From assembly GCA_015491595.1 (NCBI GenBank), contig WFVP01000431.1:1-6283 (forward strand): a stretch of 6,283 nucleotides of DNA, written 5' to 3'. The notes under the pieces were generated by a model, which saw only the letters and a list, made by a program, of their open reading frames with translations, was not told where the DNA came from and did no database searches. The translations under genes and the position numbers were made by a program. Positions within the stretch are counted from its first letter, which is position 1; each line of letters starts with the position of its first letter. Shown here piece after piece: positions 1-6,283 of this stretch. This DNA comes from Anaerolineales bacterium. Lineage in GTDB: Bacteria; Chloroflexota; Anaerolineae; Anaerolineales; DRMV01.

Positions 1-210
1 ATTGGAACCAACGAATTCCTCCGGGAACTCACCGGGAACCTGTTGCAAGACGAGAAGTTCCCGGGTGTTCACGTGGCCTTTGGGGACCCATATGCCGACC
101 GGACGGGTGCGGATTGGCACAGCCGCGTCCACGTAGACGTCATCCCCCTACGGGTCAACGTATGGGTCGACGGCCAGCCCCTCATGCAGGAGGGCCGGTT
201 CATCGTTTAG
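1..210 (+). CDS. M29-family metallo-aminopeptidase (aminopeptidase T/AmpS type), C-terminal fragment
   Basis: The gene enters from the left edge, so only the last 69 codons and the TAG stop are visible. The fragment opens with IGTN, which in M29 peptidases follows the metal-binding Glu of the AE(L/F)GIGTN motif; that Glu would lie just outside the window. It continues with DEKFPGVHVAFGDPY. The His at fragment residue 24 and the Tyr seven residues on (31) match the spacing of the conserved catalytic-site His and Tyr of this family. HVD at 44-46 matches the second HxD metal-ligand pair. The tail WVDGQPLMQEGRF is the usual closing beta strand. Family members are cytoplasmic, two-metal exopeptidases that remove N-terminal residues from peptides, and are common in thermophiles. 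No signal or membrane segment is visible in this part. NicX-type dioxygenases share the fold and cannot be wholly excluded from the fragment alone. The gene converges on the glycosidase-like gene, and their stop codons overlap. Confidence 0.82.
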   Translation: MGTNEFLRELTGNLLQDEKFPGVHVAFGDPYADRTGADWHSRVHVDVIPLRVNVWVDGQPLMQEGRFIV

Positions 211-2594
211 CCCTCGACCAACTGTCCTTGCTTGAGGGAGAGCACGCCGCGCACGTCCGGCGGAAAGCGCCGTCGGTCTCCCCAGGGGAAACGGACTTCC
301 GTCTCCTCAGGCGTCCGTCGTAAGACCGCGCCCCAGATTTGCACCGTCAGGGGGAAGGCCAGCGGCGAAGGGTGCAAAAAGCGCACTCGCAAGCCTGGCA
401 GGAATTGGAGTCCCGCCAGGGCGAGCAATGTGCCCAAAGGGGGAAGCCCGGTGATGGTCTCGGCGGCCGTCAGGCCCTGTCCCGTTTCGCCATGGTAGGT
501 CGCGTAGAATCCCCCTTCCTGATCCAGCACCCGACTTTGAAACTCCAGCAAATGCAAGGCCATCCGGGAGGCCAGTTCCCATGCCTCCACCTGCATCAAT
601 CCTTCCAGTACCAGGACATTCCATAACAGGGACACGGCCTTTCCTTCCTCCGGCACACGACGACCGGGCATTAAAGACCATCCTCCGGGACGCCAGAAAA
701 GGGACTCAAAGTCCAGATAACGGCCAATAAGACCGCGGGCTTCGTTGGGAGACAGCAACCCGGCCCATAAGGGTACGAACAGGCTGATGTCCTTCTGAGC
801 CAAATTTCCCACGCGTAACACCACCCGGTCTCGTCGCTTCAGACCGTTTACCTCCACCTGTTCCATCTTCTGGAAGACGTCCTCGGTGGTGGCCACACCG
901 CGACCTTCGTACCAGCGGAAACCCTCTGGCGGAAGAAGGACCTGCACCCGACGGCCTTGCGGGTCCCAGCCCAGGATGCGAACCTGAACCTGGCTTCGAG
1001 CCGAACCCCGCACCCACACATGGACCACCAGCCGTGCTGGCGTGCTCAGAGTCAATGGGGGTTCCAGGGAAAACGTTCCTGAACCGCGCCCCTGCCAGAT
1101 ACGACGCCCCTCATGGGTGAGATGGGTGTCCCGGTCCCGATAACCGGGGAGAAGCCGGGCACCGCGATGCTCCTGCCAGAGGTGCTGCAGACGCTGCGCC
1201 CATCCTTCCGCGGCCGCTACCGCATCTTCCCGTTCCAGGAGCCGAGCCATATCCGCCATCTGCCTGCAGGCTCGATAAAGGAAGGCCAGCAGCGCCGGGC
1301 TTTCTACGGTACGCACGTCCTGGGCTGTGGACCAGGCATGCCATGGGGAGAATTCCGGGAGGAAAGGGATACCGACCTGCGCCGGATGGTCCCATTCCGG
1401 CCATCCATCGCCGTCGCGGTCATGGCGCGGGGAAAACCAGGCCTGTAACAAATCCCATAAGACCGGAAACACTCGACGAAGAAAGGCCTCATCTCGCCAC
1501 ACTTGATGGATGCGCCATACTAGGTCGATGGCCAGCGGATGGGCCAAAAACTGCCCCTGGGGCCCCCACAGGGCTGGACGACCGTCCACCTCCCCATACC
1601 GATTGCGCACCGCAATCAAGGCCTCCAGTAAAGACTGGACCCAGGGCTGGACGCCGGGTAACCCGTACTGGGTTATCCAGTACCAGAGTTCGGGAAAGGA
1701 GGGCACATCCTCCGAGTGGTGGGAAGCAAAACGATGGTCTTCGGGCCGACGGTGGACGACCAGGTAGGGCCGCTCTGCCCGGGGACTGCGCACCAGAAAC
1801 CGGGGGGCCGCCTGGCGTCCGCGGGCCAGGGCACGGTCGATGCGCGCCTGGCCTGTGCGGACCTGGGGCATTTGGGCGTCCAAGAGTTGCCGTCGGGCGC
1901 GATGGGCTTCCCAGGGTTGGGCGGCCCAGTGTCGGGCCCGGGTCAGCCCCGCTTCCTCCTCCTCGTCCAGTGTCCAGACCCACGTAAACGTGCGTTGTTC
2001 CCCGGGCTGGGCCTCATGCCGAAGGACCAGGGCCGGATACGGGCCCAGAATGCCCTCCGGACCACCGGTCATGTACAGCAGGGTATGGCCTGCGGGTGTA
2101 TGGCCTGCCAGGTAGGTGATGGCTCCTCGCTCCCGGGGCTCGAAGGGTGTACCTTCCCGTAACGGCCGCAGCCATCCAGCCCATCCCCATCGGAAGATCT
2201 GGGGGGTGGACCCTTTGCACGCCCAATGGACCCGGCCTACCACCGTCACCCCCGAAACCACCCAAATTTCCCAGGTCACCTCCAGCTCTGGAAAAGGTCG
2301 GGCCAGGAGGCGGACATAGTCAGGCAGGAAGGCGTGGATTTCGGGAGGGTGGGTGTATTCGCCAGTATCCACCAGCCAGGGACCCTCCTCCCCGCGGCCA
2401 AAAAGGGGAAACAAGGCGAGGCTTTGGACCTGCAAGCCCAACAGCGTTTCCAAGGCCGGTGCCAGGGGAAGCGTGGTGCGCTGATGGACCATCCACACCA
2501 CGTCCCCCTCCGGCTCCTGGGCAGGATGGGGGAAACGGGCATCCGCGGCCAGGAACACCCGCATTTGGGAAAGGGGCAGAGGTGTCTCCAACAT
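207..2594 (-). CDS. (alpha/alpha)6-barrel glycoside-hydrolase-like protein (GH63/MGH1-like clan), substrate unknown
   Basis: This 795-residue protein has no signal peptide or membrane segment and is probably cytoplasmic. Residues 1-230 look like a beta-sandwich domain rich in aromatics. Residues from about 245 to 480 form a helical stretch resembling the (alpha/alpha)6 barrels of GH63, mannosylglycerate-hydrolase and glycogen-debranching-type enzymes. The clearest marks are RDGDGWPEWDHP (393-404), SPWHAWSTAQDVRTVESPAL (416-435) and the following helix of a barrel repeat. Residues 503-610 are strand-rich and look like a second beta domain inserted in the barrel. Helices then resume (LLWNVLVLEGLMQVEAWELA, 656-675), followed by ETITGLPPLGTLLALAGLQF (712-731) and a short C-terminal beta region. 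I cannot assign the catalytic acids with confidence; acidic residues around 393-402 and 425-431 are candidates. Substrate is unknown: an alpha-glucoside, trehalose-like sugar or a compatible solute such as mannosylglycerate are possible. ATG 2594 is chosen because GAGGG lies 8 bases upstream; Met11 has no such site. It lies 32 bases after rtcB and is probably cotranscribed. Confidence 0.72.
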   Translation of the reverse strand: MLETPLPLSQMRVFLAADARFPHPAQEPEGDVVWMVHQRTTLPLAPALETLLGLQVQSLALFPLFGRGEEGPWLVDTGEYTHPPEIHAFLPDYVRLLARPFPELEVTWEIWVVSGVTVVGRVHWACKGSTPQIFRWGWAGWLRPLREGTPFEPRERGAITYLAGHTPAGHTLLYMTGGPEGILGPYPALVLRHEAQPGEQRTFTWVWTLDEEEEAGLTRARHWAAQPWEAHRARRQLLDAQMPQVRTGQARIDRALARGRQAAPRFLVRSPRAERPYLVVHRRPEDHRFASHHSEDVPSFPELWYWITQYGLPGVQPWVQSLLEALIAVRNRYGEVDGRPALWGPQGQFLAHPLAIDLVWRIHQVWRDEAFLRRVFPVLWDLLQAWFSPRHDRDGDGWPEWDHPAQVGIPFLPEFSPWHAWSTAQDVRTVESPALLAFLYRACRQMADMARLLEREDAVAAAEGWAQRLQHLWQEHRGARLLPGYRDRDTHLTHEGRRIWQGRGSGTFSLEPPLTLSTPARLVVHVWVRGSARSQVQVRILGWDPQGRRVQVLLPPEGFRWYEGRGVATTEDVFQKMEQVEVNGLKRRDRVVLRVGNLAQKDISLFVPLWAGLLSPNEARGLIGRYLDFESLFWRPGGWSLMPGRRVPEEGKAVSLLWNVLVLEGLMQVEAWELASRMALHLLEFQSRVLDQEGGFYATYHGETGQGLTAAETITGLPPLGTLLALAGLQFLPGLRVRFLHPSPLAFPLTVQIWGAVLRRTPEETEVRFPWGDRRRFPPDVRGVLSLKQGQLVEG

Positions 2595-2602
2595 GAAAGT
2601 CG

Positions 2603-2607
2603 CCCTC
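2603..2607 (-). promoter_or_regulatory. Ribosome binding site of the glycosidase-like gene
   Basis: On the - strand the bases read GAGGG, with 8 bases between the motif and the ATG at 2594. It lies in the 32-base gap after the rtcB stop and supports this ATG over the downstream Met11 codon. Confidence 0.6.
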
Positions 2608-2626
2608 GGGACGGCGGGAGAACGGG

Positions 2627-5605
2627 TTACCCTTTGATCACGGCCACCGGACGGAGACGGGCCACCTTACGGGCGATGCCCGCGCCCACCACCGTCTCCA
2701 CCACCAGGTCCACGTCCTTGTAGGCGAAGGGGGCTTCCTCGGCCAGACCCCGCATGGAACCGGCCCGCACCCGAATGCCTTCGCCTTCCAGTTGGCGAAG
2801 GAGTTTCTCGCCCCTCACCGTTTTCTTGGCCTTGGCCCGGCTCATCACCCGGCCCGCGCCGTGGCAGGAGGAACCGAAGGTCTTTTTCATGCTGTCCTCG
2901 GTGCCCACCAGCACCCAGGAGGCCGTGCCCATGCTGCCGGGCACCAGCACAGGTTGGCCCACCTCCCGGTACTCCGCGGGTACGCCGGGTACGTGGGGGC
3001 CAAAGGCGCGCGTCGCGCCCTTGCGGTGGACGCAGACCTTCATGCGCTTGCCGTCCACGTCATGCACTTCGATTTTGCCGATATTATGCGCTAAATCGTA
3101 CACCTGGCGGGGATACCACTCGTCCTGCCGCGCCTTTCCCCGGAAGGTCTCCTCGAAGGCGCGACGCACGAAGTGGGCCAGAATCTGGCGGTTGCAGAAG
3201 GCGAAGTTCGCCGCAGCCTGCATCGCACCGAGATAGTCCTGACCCTCGGGCGAATTCAACGGGGCACAGACCAGTTCTCGGTCGGGCAGGCGGATGCCGT
3301 ACCGATGCACGACTTTCTGGAAATCCCGCACGTAGTCGGAACAAATCTGGTGGCCATAACCCCGAGAGCCGCAGTGAATCTGCACCGCGAGCATCCCCTC
3401 TTCCAGGCCAAAGGCCCGGGCCGCCTCTTCGTCAAAAATCTGCTCGATAACATCCACCTCGATGAAGTGGTTCCCCGCACCCACCGTGCCCAGTTGCGTC
3501 CTACCCCGCTCCTTGGCCCGACCGCTCACTTTGGAGGGGTCCGCGTGGGGTAGGCGACCGCCCTCTTCGGTACGTTCCAGGTCTTCCTTGGTGGCGTAGC
3601 CGTGTTGCAGGGCCCAGCGCGCGCCTTCCCGGGCGACGCGGTCCAGTTCCTTGGTGGAAATCTTCACGTGCCCGCTCCGTCCCACACCGCTGGGACAGTA
3701 CTGGTCGATGAGAGTGGCCAGGGTATCCAGGTAGGGTTCGGCCTTCTCGTAGGGAAGCCGGGTGGCCAGCAAGCGCACGCCGCAATTGGAAACCACAAAG
3801 CCCTCAGCCACGAAGTTGTGGTCCGGGTGGTCCATGGTGAAATCGTACACCCACGCCTCGTCTTCCGTGGGCTCCACGGCCACCACCCGGTCCCATACCA
3901 TGCCGCTTTCCCCCAGGCCCCGGGTGCGTTCTTCCAGGAAGGCCTCGAAGGTGGGGAAATCATGCGCGGGCCGTGGGCCGGTTACCCGTCCCCGGTACAG
4001 GGAGCGTTCCACAAACCGGCGGTTCACGCCCGCTTCCCGTTCCAGAGTCTCCACCACCGCGGCCAGAGGTTCGCCGGCCTGTGTGAACACGCGGGCCTGT
4101 TCCTCCGCCCAGGCCCGAACGGCCAGATGGCGCTGCTTGACCTTGAGGTACAGGACCGCGGCCATGGCCCGGGCCTGACGTTTACGGTTGTATTCGAAGC
4201 CAATTCGGCCCCATAGGCGAAGCAGGTTCTCCGCGTCGGATTCCACCAGAAGGCGCAGCCGCACCCTGGGCTCGCCTCGGCCCTGGAGGACCTCTTCGCC
4301 TTCCCACAACGGCCGGGTGCGCACACCGAAGGCCGCGAGCATGCGTCGCAGGCCTTCCAGGAACCGCCGTCCGCTCTCGGCCCAGGGCCGACCTTTGGTC
4401 ATGGAAAGCGCGGGAGAAGCGAAGGTCTTGGGATGACCGGGTACGGTTTGGGGCGCGGTGAGTTCCGCGCCAAACAACCCGGCCAGGAAGAGACGCTGCT
4501 GCCACAAGGGGGCCTGCTCCAGCCAGGCCGGCAGGTCGTAATCCTGTCGGGCCTTGTTCCCCACCGGCGCGCCCAGGGCGGCCAGCAATCCGGCCAGCGC
4601 GGTGCTGGCGACCTGCAACCGGATTTCGGTTCGGGTGAAGGCGTATTCCCGGTAAGGCGTCTGGATGCGATGCTGTCGCGTTCGGGTGTAGAGGCCCGCC
4701 CGGAAGCCCAACCGGGCCAGGTCCTGCTGGAGCATACGCAGGTCTTCCTCCTGCCCGTAGAACTGCACCATCCCTTGACGGCGTTTGCCGGTGAAGGTCA
4801 CCGTGCCATCGCCAAAAAGGTAGCCCAGAATGCGCAGGAGGAGGGGGAGTTGGGGCGAACGATAGGTCAGCGGCAGCAGCCCCCGGGCCTTCAGCCACGC
4901 CGTGCTCTGGTCAATCGCGGTGTCCGATTTTCCGAGTCCCTTGAGGAAGGCGCGGAACCGCTCTTCCGAAAGCACCACCTCGTCCAAAGGCTCCTCATAG
5001 GGCACGCCTTCGAAGGGATACCGGGCCACCCACATGCCGGGTTTCAGGTCCTCCAGGGGGACCATGCCCTCCGGCGTCCATACGGGATGGTCCGCGGTGG
5101 CCACCAGTTCGTCGCCCGATTCGGTGACCAGGCGCAGCATGGGGGCCTTGGGCCTCTGCCCGAACCACAGGGCCGGACGGGCCCAATCCGGTTCCGGGTC
5201 CTCCAGACGGAAGCACCTCAGGGCCGCCTGCCGCCATGCGTGGGCCATGGCACCGATGGGACGGGTATAGCCGAATTCATGAAGCACCCGCGCGTAGGCC
5301 GGCAGGCAGTTGATGTCGTACCCAATGGCCCCGGGGGAGATGATGCCCTCGGGGTACTTGGTGGCCGCGACACCGCCGATGGGAAACCCGTACCCCTGGT
5401 GCACATCGGGCATGACCAGCACCCGCCCCACCACGCCGGGCAGGGTGGCCGCGTTCACCGCCTGTTCCAGGGATTTGTCCTCCAACACGGCTTCCAGGAG
5501 TTCCCGGGTGGCGAAAATGCGCACCGGGACCCGCATGTCGCTTCGATAGTCTTTGGGGATTTCCCATTCGTATTCGCTGATGCGAACCAGGTCCTTCAAA
5601 CGCAT
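2627..5605 (-). CDS. rtcB: RNA-splicing ligase RtcB, intein-containing precursor
   Basis: RtcB is a Mn(II)- and GTP-dependent ligase that joins RNA 2',3'-cyclic-phosphate or 3'-phosphate ends to 5'-OH ends in tRNA splicing or RNA repair. The precursor has 992 residues: N-extein 1-99, intein 100-607, C-extein 608-992. The spliced protein would be 484 residues, a normal RtcB length. By family knowledge (Pyrococcus horikoshii numbering in brackets), all key residues are present: Asp97 of GYDIN (D95), Cys608 (C98), Asn712-His713 of GNHF (N202-H203), His744 of QIHCGSRG (H234), His840 of DLAHNIGK (H329) and His915 of SCHGAGR (H404, the guanylylated nucleophile). After removal of the intein every spacing agrees to within three residues. 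I start at ATG 5605 because AAGGAGGAG lies just upstream and family members begin [19 protein letters not shown] 18 bases further up is in frame, but using it would put the Shine-Dalgarno inside the coding region. Archease lies directly upstream, its known partner. Confidence 0.96.
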   Translation of the reverse strand: MRLKDLVRISEYEWEIPKDYRSDMRVPVRIFATRELLEAVLEDKSLEQAVNAATLPGVVGRVLVMPDVHQGYGFPIGGVAATKYPEGIISPGAIGYDINCLPAYARVLHEFGYTRPIGAMAHAWRQAALRCFRLEDPEPDWARPALWFGQRPKAPMLRLVTESGDELVATADHPVWTPEGMVPLEDLKPGMWVARYPFEGVPYEEPLDEVVLSEERFRAFLKGLGKSDTAIDQSTAWLKARGLLPLTYRSPQLPLLLRILGYLFGDGTVTFTGKRRQGMVQFYGQEEDLRMLQQDLARLGFRAGLYTRTRQHRIQTPYREYAFTRTEIRLQVASTALAGLLAALGAPVGNKARQDYDLPAWLEQAPLWQQRLFLAGLFGAELTAPQTVPGHPKTFASPALSMTKGRPWAESGRRFLEGLRRMLAAFGVRTRPLWEGEEVLQGRGEPRVRLRLLVESDAENLLRLWGRIGFEYNRKRQARAMAAVLYLKVKQRHLAVRAWAEEQARVFTQAGEPLAAVVETLEREAGVNRRFVERSLYRGRVTGPRPAHDFPTFEAFLEERTRGLGESGMVWDRVVAVEPTEDEAWVYDFTMDHPDHNFVAEGFVVSNCGVRLLATRLPYEKAEPYLDTLATLIDQYCPSGVGRSGHVKISTKELDRVAREGARWALQHGYATKEDLERTEEGGRLPHADPSKVSGRAKERGRTQLGTVGAGNHFIEVDVIEQIFDEEAARAFGLEEGMLAVQIHCGSRGYGHQICSDYVRDFQKVVHRYGIRLPDRELVCAPLNSPEGQDYLGAMQAAANFAFCNRQILAHFVRRAFEETFRGKARQDEWYPRQVYDLAHNIGKIEVHDVDGKRMKVCVHRKGATRAFGPHVPGVPAEYREVGQPVLVPGSMGTASWVLVGTEDSMKKTFGSSCHGAGRVMSRAKAKKTVRGEKLLRQLEGEGIRVRAGSMRGLAEEAPFAYKDVDLVVETVVGAGIARKVARLRPVAVIKG
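3785..5308 (-). mobile_element. Intein in RtcB at the metal-binding Cys (GYDIN/C), with LAGLIDADG endonuclease
   Basis: This 508-residue in-frame element excises itself from the RtcB protein. Its first residue is Cys1 (CLPAYARVL, block A). Block B is ATADHPVW, holding the TxxH pair Thr71 and His74. The two dodecapeptide motifs of a homing endonuclease are LGYLFGDGT (161-169) and [11 protein letters not shown] (273-283). Blocks F and G are [13 protein letters not shown] followed by VAEGFVVSN, ending in Asn508, with Cys as the +1 extein residue. The Cys1, Asn-terminal and Cys+1 set is that of a class 1 intein using the standard acyl-shift pathway. The penultimate residue is Ser, not His. Both flanks rejoin to a perfect RtcB reading (GYDIN-CGVRLL). 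RtcB of P. horikoshii is known to carry an intein at the same Cys. The region between block E and block F (about 290-480) is longer than the minimal endonuclease needs. Confidence 0.96.
4460..4828 (-). other. LAGLIDADG homing endonuclease core of the intein (motifs 1 and 2)
   Basis: The span runs from the first dodecapeptide LGYLFGDGT (intein residues 161-169, acidic residue Asp167) to the second, [11 protein letters not shown] (273-283, acidic residue Glu282). The spacing of about 115 residues between the acids is normal for a monomeric two-motif enzyme, which cuts intein-less alleles so that the intein is copied in. Both metal-binding acids are kept (Asp and Glu), and there is no frameshift or stop, so the endonuclease may be active. 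Target cleavage is inferred from the family only; the target would be the empty rtcB sequence around the GYDINC codons. Confidence 0.85.
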
Positions 5606-5607
5606 CG

Positions 5608-5616
5608 CTCCTCCTT
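5608..5616 (-). promoter_or_regulatory. Ribosome binding site of rtcB
   Basis: On the - strand the bases read AAGGAGGAG, a near-perfect anti-16S match, with the GGAGG core 4 bases before ATG 5605. It decides the start: an upstream in-frame TTG at 5623 would place this site within the coding region and has no comparable motif of its own. Confidence 0.8.
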
Positions 5617-5630
5617 GTCTCAAGTGAGAC
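5617..5630 (-). repeat. Short inverted repeat just before the rtcB ribosome binding site
   Basis: GTCTCA and TGAGAC form a perfect 6-base inverted repeat with 2 bases between them, directly abutting the Shine-Dalgarno of rtcB. A second, weaker one (GGGG, 3 bases, CCCC) lies at 5634-5644. In RNA the first could fold as a 5-pair stem with a 4-base loop. There is no U-tract, so it is not an intrinsic terminator. It could tune rtcB translation or mark an RNA-processing point, or be chance in GC-rich DNA. Confidence 0.35.
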
Positions 5631-5647
5631 CACGGGGACGCCCCACC

Positions 5648-6073
5648 TTACACGTCGAATACCACCGTTGCCCACCAGCCTTCCGGCCGCTGCTCAATGC
5701 GCAGATTGTGAAAGGTGGCGGCTTTGATGAGTTTCTCCATGCCCTCGATGGGCGCGCCCTCCACCTGCACCTCCAATTTCCCATTTTCCAGGCGCAAATG
5801 GAAGGTGTCAAACCCCAATCCTTCCACCTCTTCCAGATAAAGCAACTCGTTGAGAAAGTCCACCAGGAGTGTCTCGGGGTCTTCAAAAGGAAGGGTGAAG
5901 GTACGGGTGACGCGCGGTTCCGGCTTCAATCGGGTACGGGCCATGGCGTACATACCGCGGGCCGCCTGTTCCAGTAGGGCTTCCAGAGAAGGCGCCCAGA
6001 CCTCCAACGCCCAATCCGCGGTGTGTTCCACCTCCCGAAAGCCACCCGTTTTCCCCGCTTTCTGGGAGACCAT
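5648..6073 (-). CDS. Archease, RtcB activating cofactor
   Basis: This 141-residue protein matches archease in length and motifs. Archease speeds guanylylation of RtcB, enables multiple turnovers and, in some species, widens nucleotide use. Visible marks are FREVEHTADWALEV (12-25), holding the conserved HTAD whose Asp20 is a likely metal ligand; LLVDFLNELLYLEE (69-82), the characteristic central helix; GxPIEGMEKLIKAATFHNL (106-124), where Lys117 matches the essential Lys of human archease; and the C-terminal VVFDV, whose Asp140 matches the essential C-terminal Asp. The gene lies directly upstream of rtcB with a 42-base gap, consistent with coordinated supply of ligase and activator. Its ATG follows the stop of the upstream FakA-like gene by 6 bases, and its Shine-Dalgarno (GAGG) overlaps that stop, pointing to translational coupling. 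The protein is cytoplasmic and unbroken. Confidence 0.94.
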   Translation of the reverse strand: MVSQKAGKTGGFREVEHTADWALEVWAPSLEALLEQAARGMYAMARTRLKPEPRVTRTFTLPFEDPETLLVDFLNELLYLEEVEGLGFDTFHLRLENGKLEVQVEGAPIEGMEKLIKAATFHNLRIEQRPEGWWATVVFDV

Positions 6074-6077
6074 CCAG

Positions 6078-6081
6078 CCTC
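6078..6081 (-). promoter_or_regulatory. Archease ribosome binding site overlapping the upstream stop codon
   Basis: On the - strand the sequence TGAGG joins the TGA stop of the FakA-like gene (6082-6080) to a GAGG Shine-Dalgarno 4 bases before ATG 6073. A second possible site, GGAG, lies at 6083-6086. The overlap suggests that ribosomes ending the upstream gene restart on archease. Confidence 0.5.
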
Positions 6082-6283
6082 ACTCCAGGGACAGAATGAA
6101 CAGGTAGTGCGGCTGACCGCCATACTGGAGTTCGACTTCTAGGTCTGGATAGGTCTTGCGCACCCGATCGGCTAGCCGATGGGCCGCTTCCGCTTCCAGG
6201 TCCGCGCCGTAAAAGAGGGTCACCAGTTCATACTCCTCCGCATCCGCGGCTTCCAACAGCCCCAAGAGGGCTTCTTCCAGGTC
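6080..6283 (-). CDS. FakA/YloV-like (DAK2 family) protein, C-terminal fragment
   Basis: The frame is open through the right edge, so only the last 67 residues are seen and the start lies outside. The fragment reads DAEEYELVTLFYGADLEAEA, then a helix ending in VRKTYPDLEVELQYGGQPHYLFILSLE. The pattern E-L-V-T-x-x-Y-G and the closing GGQPxYxxxxSxE are typical of the C-terminal domain of FakA/YloV-like proteins. In Firmicutes FakA is the ATP-binding subunit of fatty acid kinase, which phosphorylates fatty acids held by FakB (DegV fold); this C-terminal region follows the DhaL/DAK2 kinase domain. The kinase domain is not visible, so kinase activity is inferred from the family. The gene is 6 bases upstream of archease and probably belongs to the same transcript, though no functional link with RNA ligation is known to me. 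Confidence 0.78.
   Translation of the reverse strand, partial: DLEEALLGLLEAADAEEYELVTLFYGADLEAEAAHRLADRVRKTYPDLEVELQYGGQPHYLFILSLE

Noticed and set aside
1343..1987. A 214-codon open frame on the + strand within the glycosidase-like gene
   Set aside because: The translation is dominated by Pro, Gly and Arg, typical of an out-of-frame reading of GC-rich coding DNA. The opposite strand encodes a coherent folded protein throughout.
2595..2626. Possible terminator hairpin between rtcB and the glycosidase-like gene
   Set aside because: Only a 3-4 pair GC stem can be drawn, with no following U-tract, and the motif is better read as the ribosome binding site.
3785..5308. Reading the interrupting segment as a separate gene or as two split rtcB genes
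   Set aside because: The frame is continuous, with Cys1, TxxH, Asn-terminal and Cys+1 intein residues, and the flanks join precisely into a standard RtcB. An in-frame intein explains everything.
5606..5623. TTG at 5623 as the start of rtcB (six extra residues)
   Set aside because: The strong Shine-Dalgarno lies between TTG and the ATG at 5605, and the family's N-terminus fits the ATG.
4433..5977. A 514-codon open frame on the + strand, antisense to rtcB and archease
   Set aside because: It runs across the intein and extein of a well-supported gene, its translation has low-complexity Gly/Gln/His/Arg character without recognisable motifs, and GC-rich coding DNA commonly leaves long antisense frames open.
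1..6283. CRISPR arrays, tRNA or rRNA genes, insertion-sequence ends, prophage or toxin-antitoxin genes
   Set aside because: No regularly spaced repeats, RNA-gene signatures, transposase motifs or small paired genes were seen; nearly every base is covered by the five protein genes.

Overview
The window is GC-rich and densely packed. It looks like chromosomal DNA of a thermophilic bacterium. A Chloroflexota/Anaerolineae-type organism is my best guess, from the high GC, the arginine-, leucine- and proline-rich proteins, the bacterial Shine-Dalgarno sites and the M29-aminopeptidase and FakA-like neighbours. This placement is inference, not proof.

Layout, left to right. The + strand opens with the last 69 codons of an M29-type metallo-aminopeptidase (1-210). 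The rest lies on the - strand and reads right to left as an apparent operon: the C-terminal end of a FakA/YloV-like (DAK2-type) protein, cut by the right edge (6080-6283); archease (5648-6073); the RNA ligase RtcB, interrupted by a 508-residue intein (2627-5605); and a 795-residue (alpha/alpha)6 glycoside-hydrolase-like protein (207-2594). Gaps between the - strand genes are 6, 42 and 32 bases, each with a recognisable ribosome binding site. The operon promoter must lie beyond the right edge. The glycosidase-like gene and the aminopeptidase gene converge, and their stop codons overlap.

How the genes fit together. Archease is the known activator of RtcB, so the central pair is an RNA-ligation module that joins 2',3'-cyclic-phosphate (or 3'-phosphate) and 5'-OH ends. 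The notable element is the intein. It sits exactly before the Cys that binds catalytic manganese in RtcB, so the Cys that completes splicing (C+1) is also an active-site metal ligand. The ligase should therefore be inactive until the intein has left. The intein carries both LAGLIDADG motifs with acidic residues, but has Ser instead of the usual penultimate His. The glycosidase-like protein and the FakA-like protein have no obvious link to RNA repair and may simply share the transcript. I see no RNA genes, CRISPR arrays or insertion sequences, and no gene-free stretch over 50 bases.
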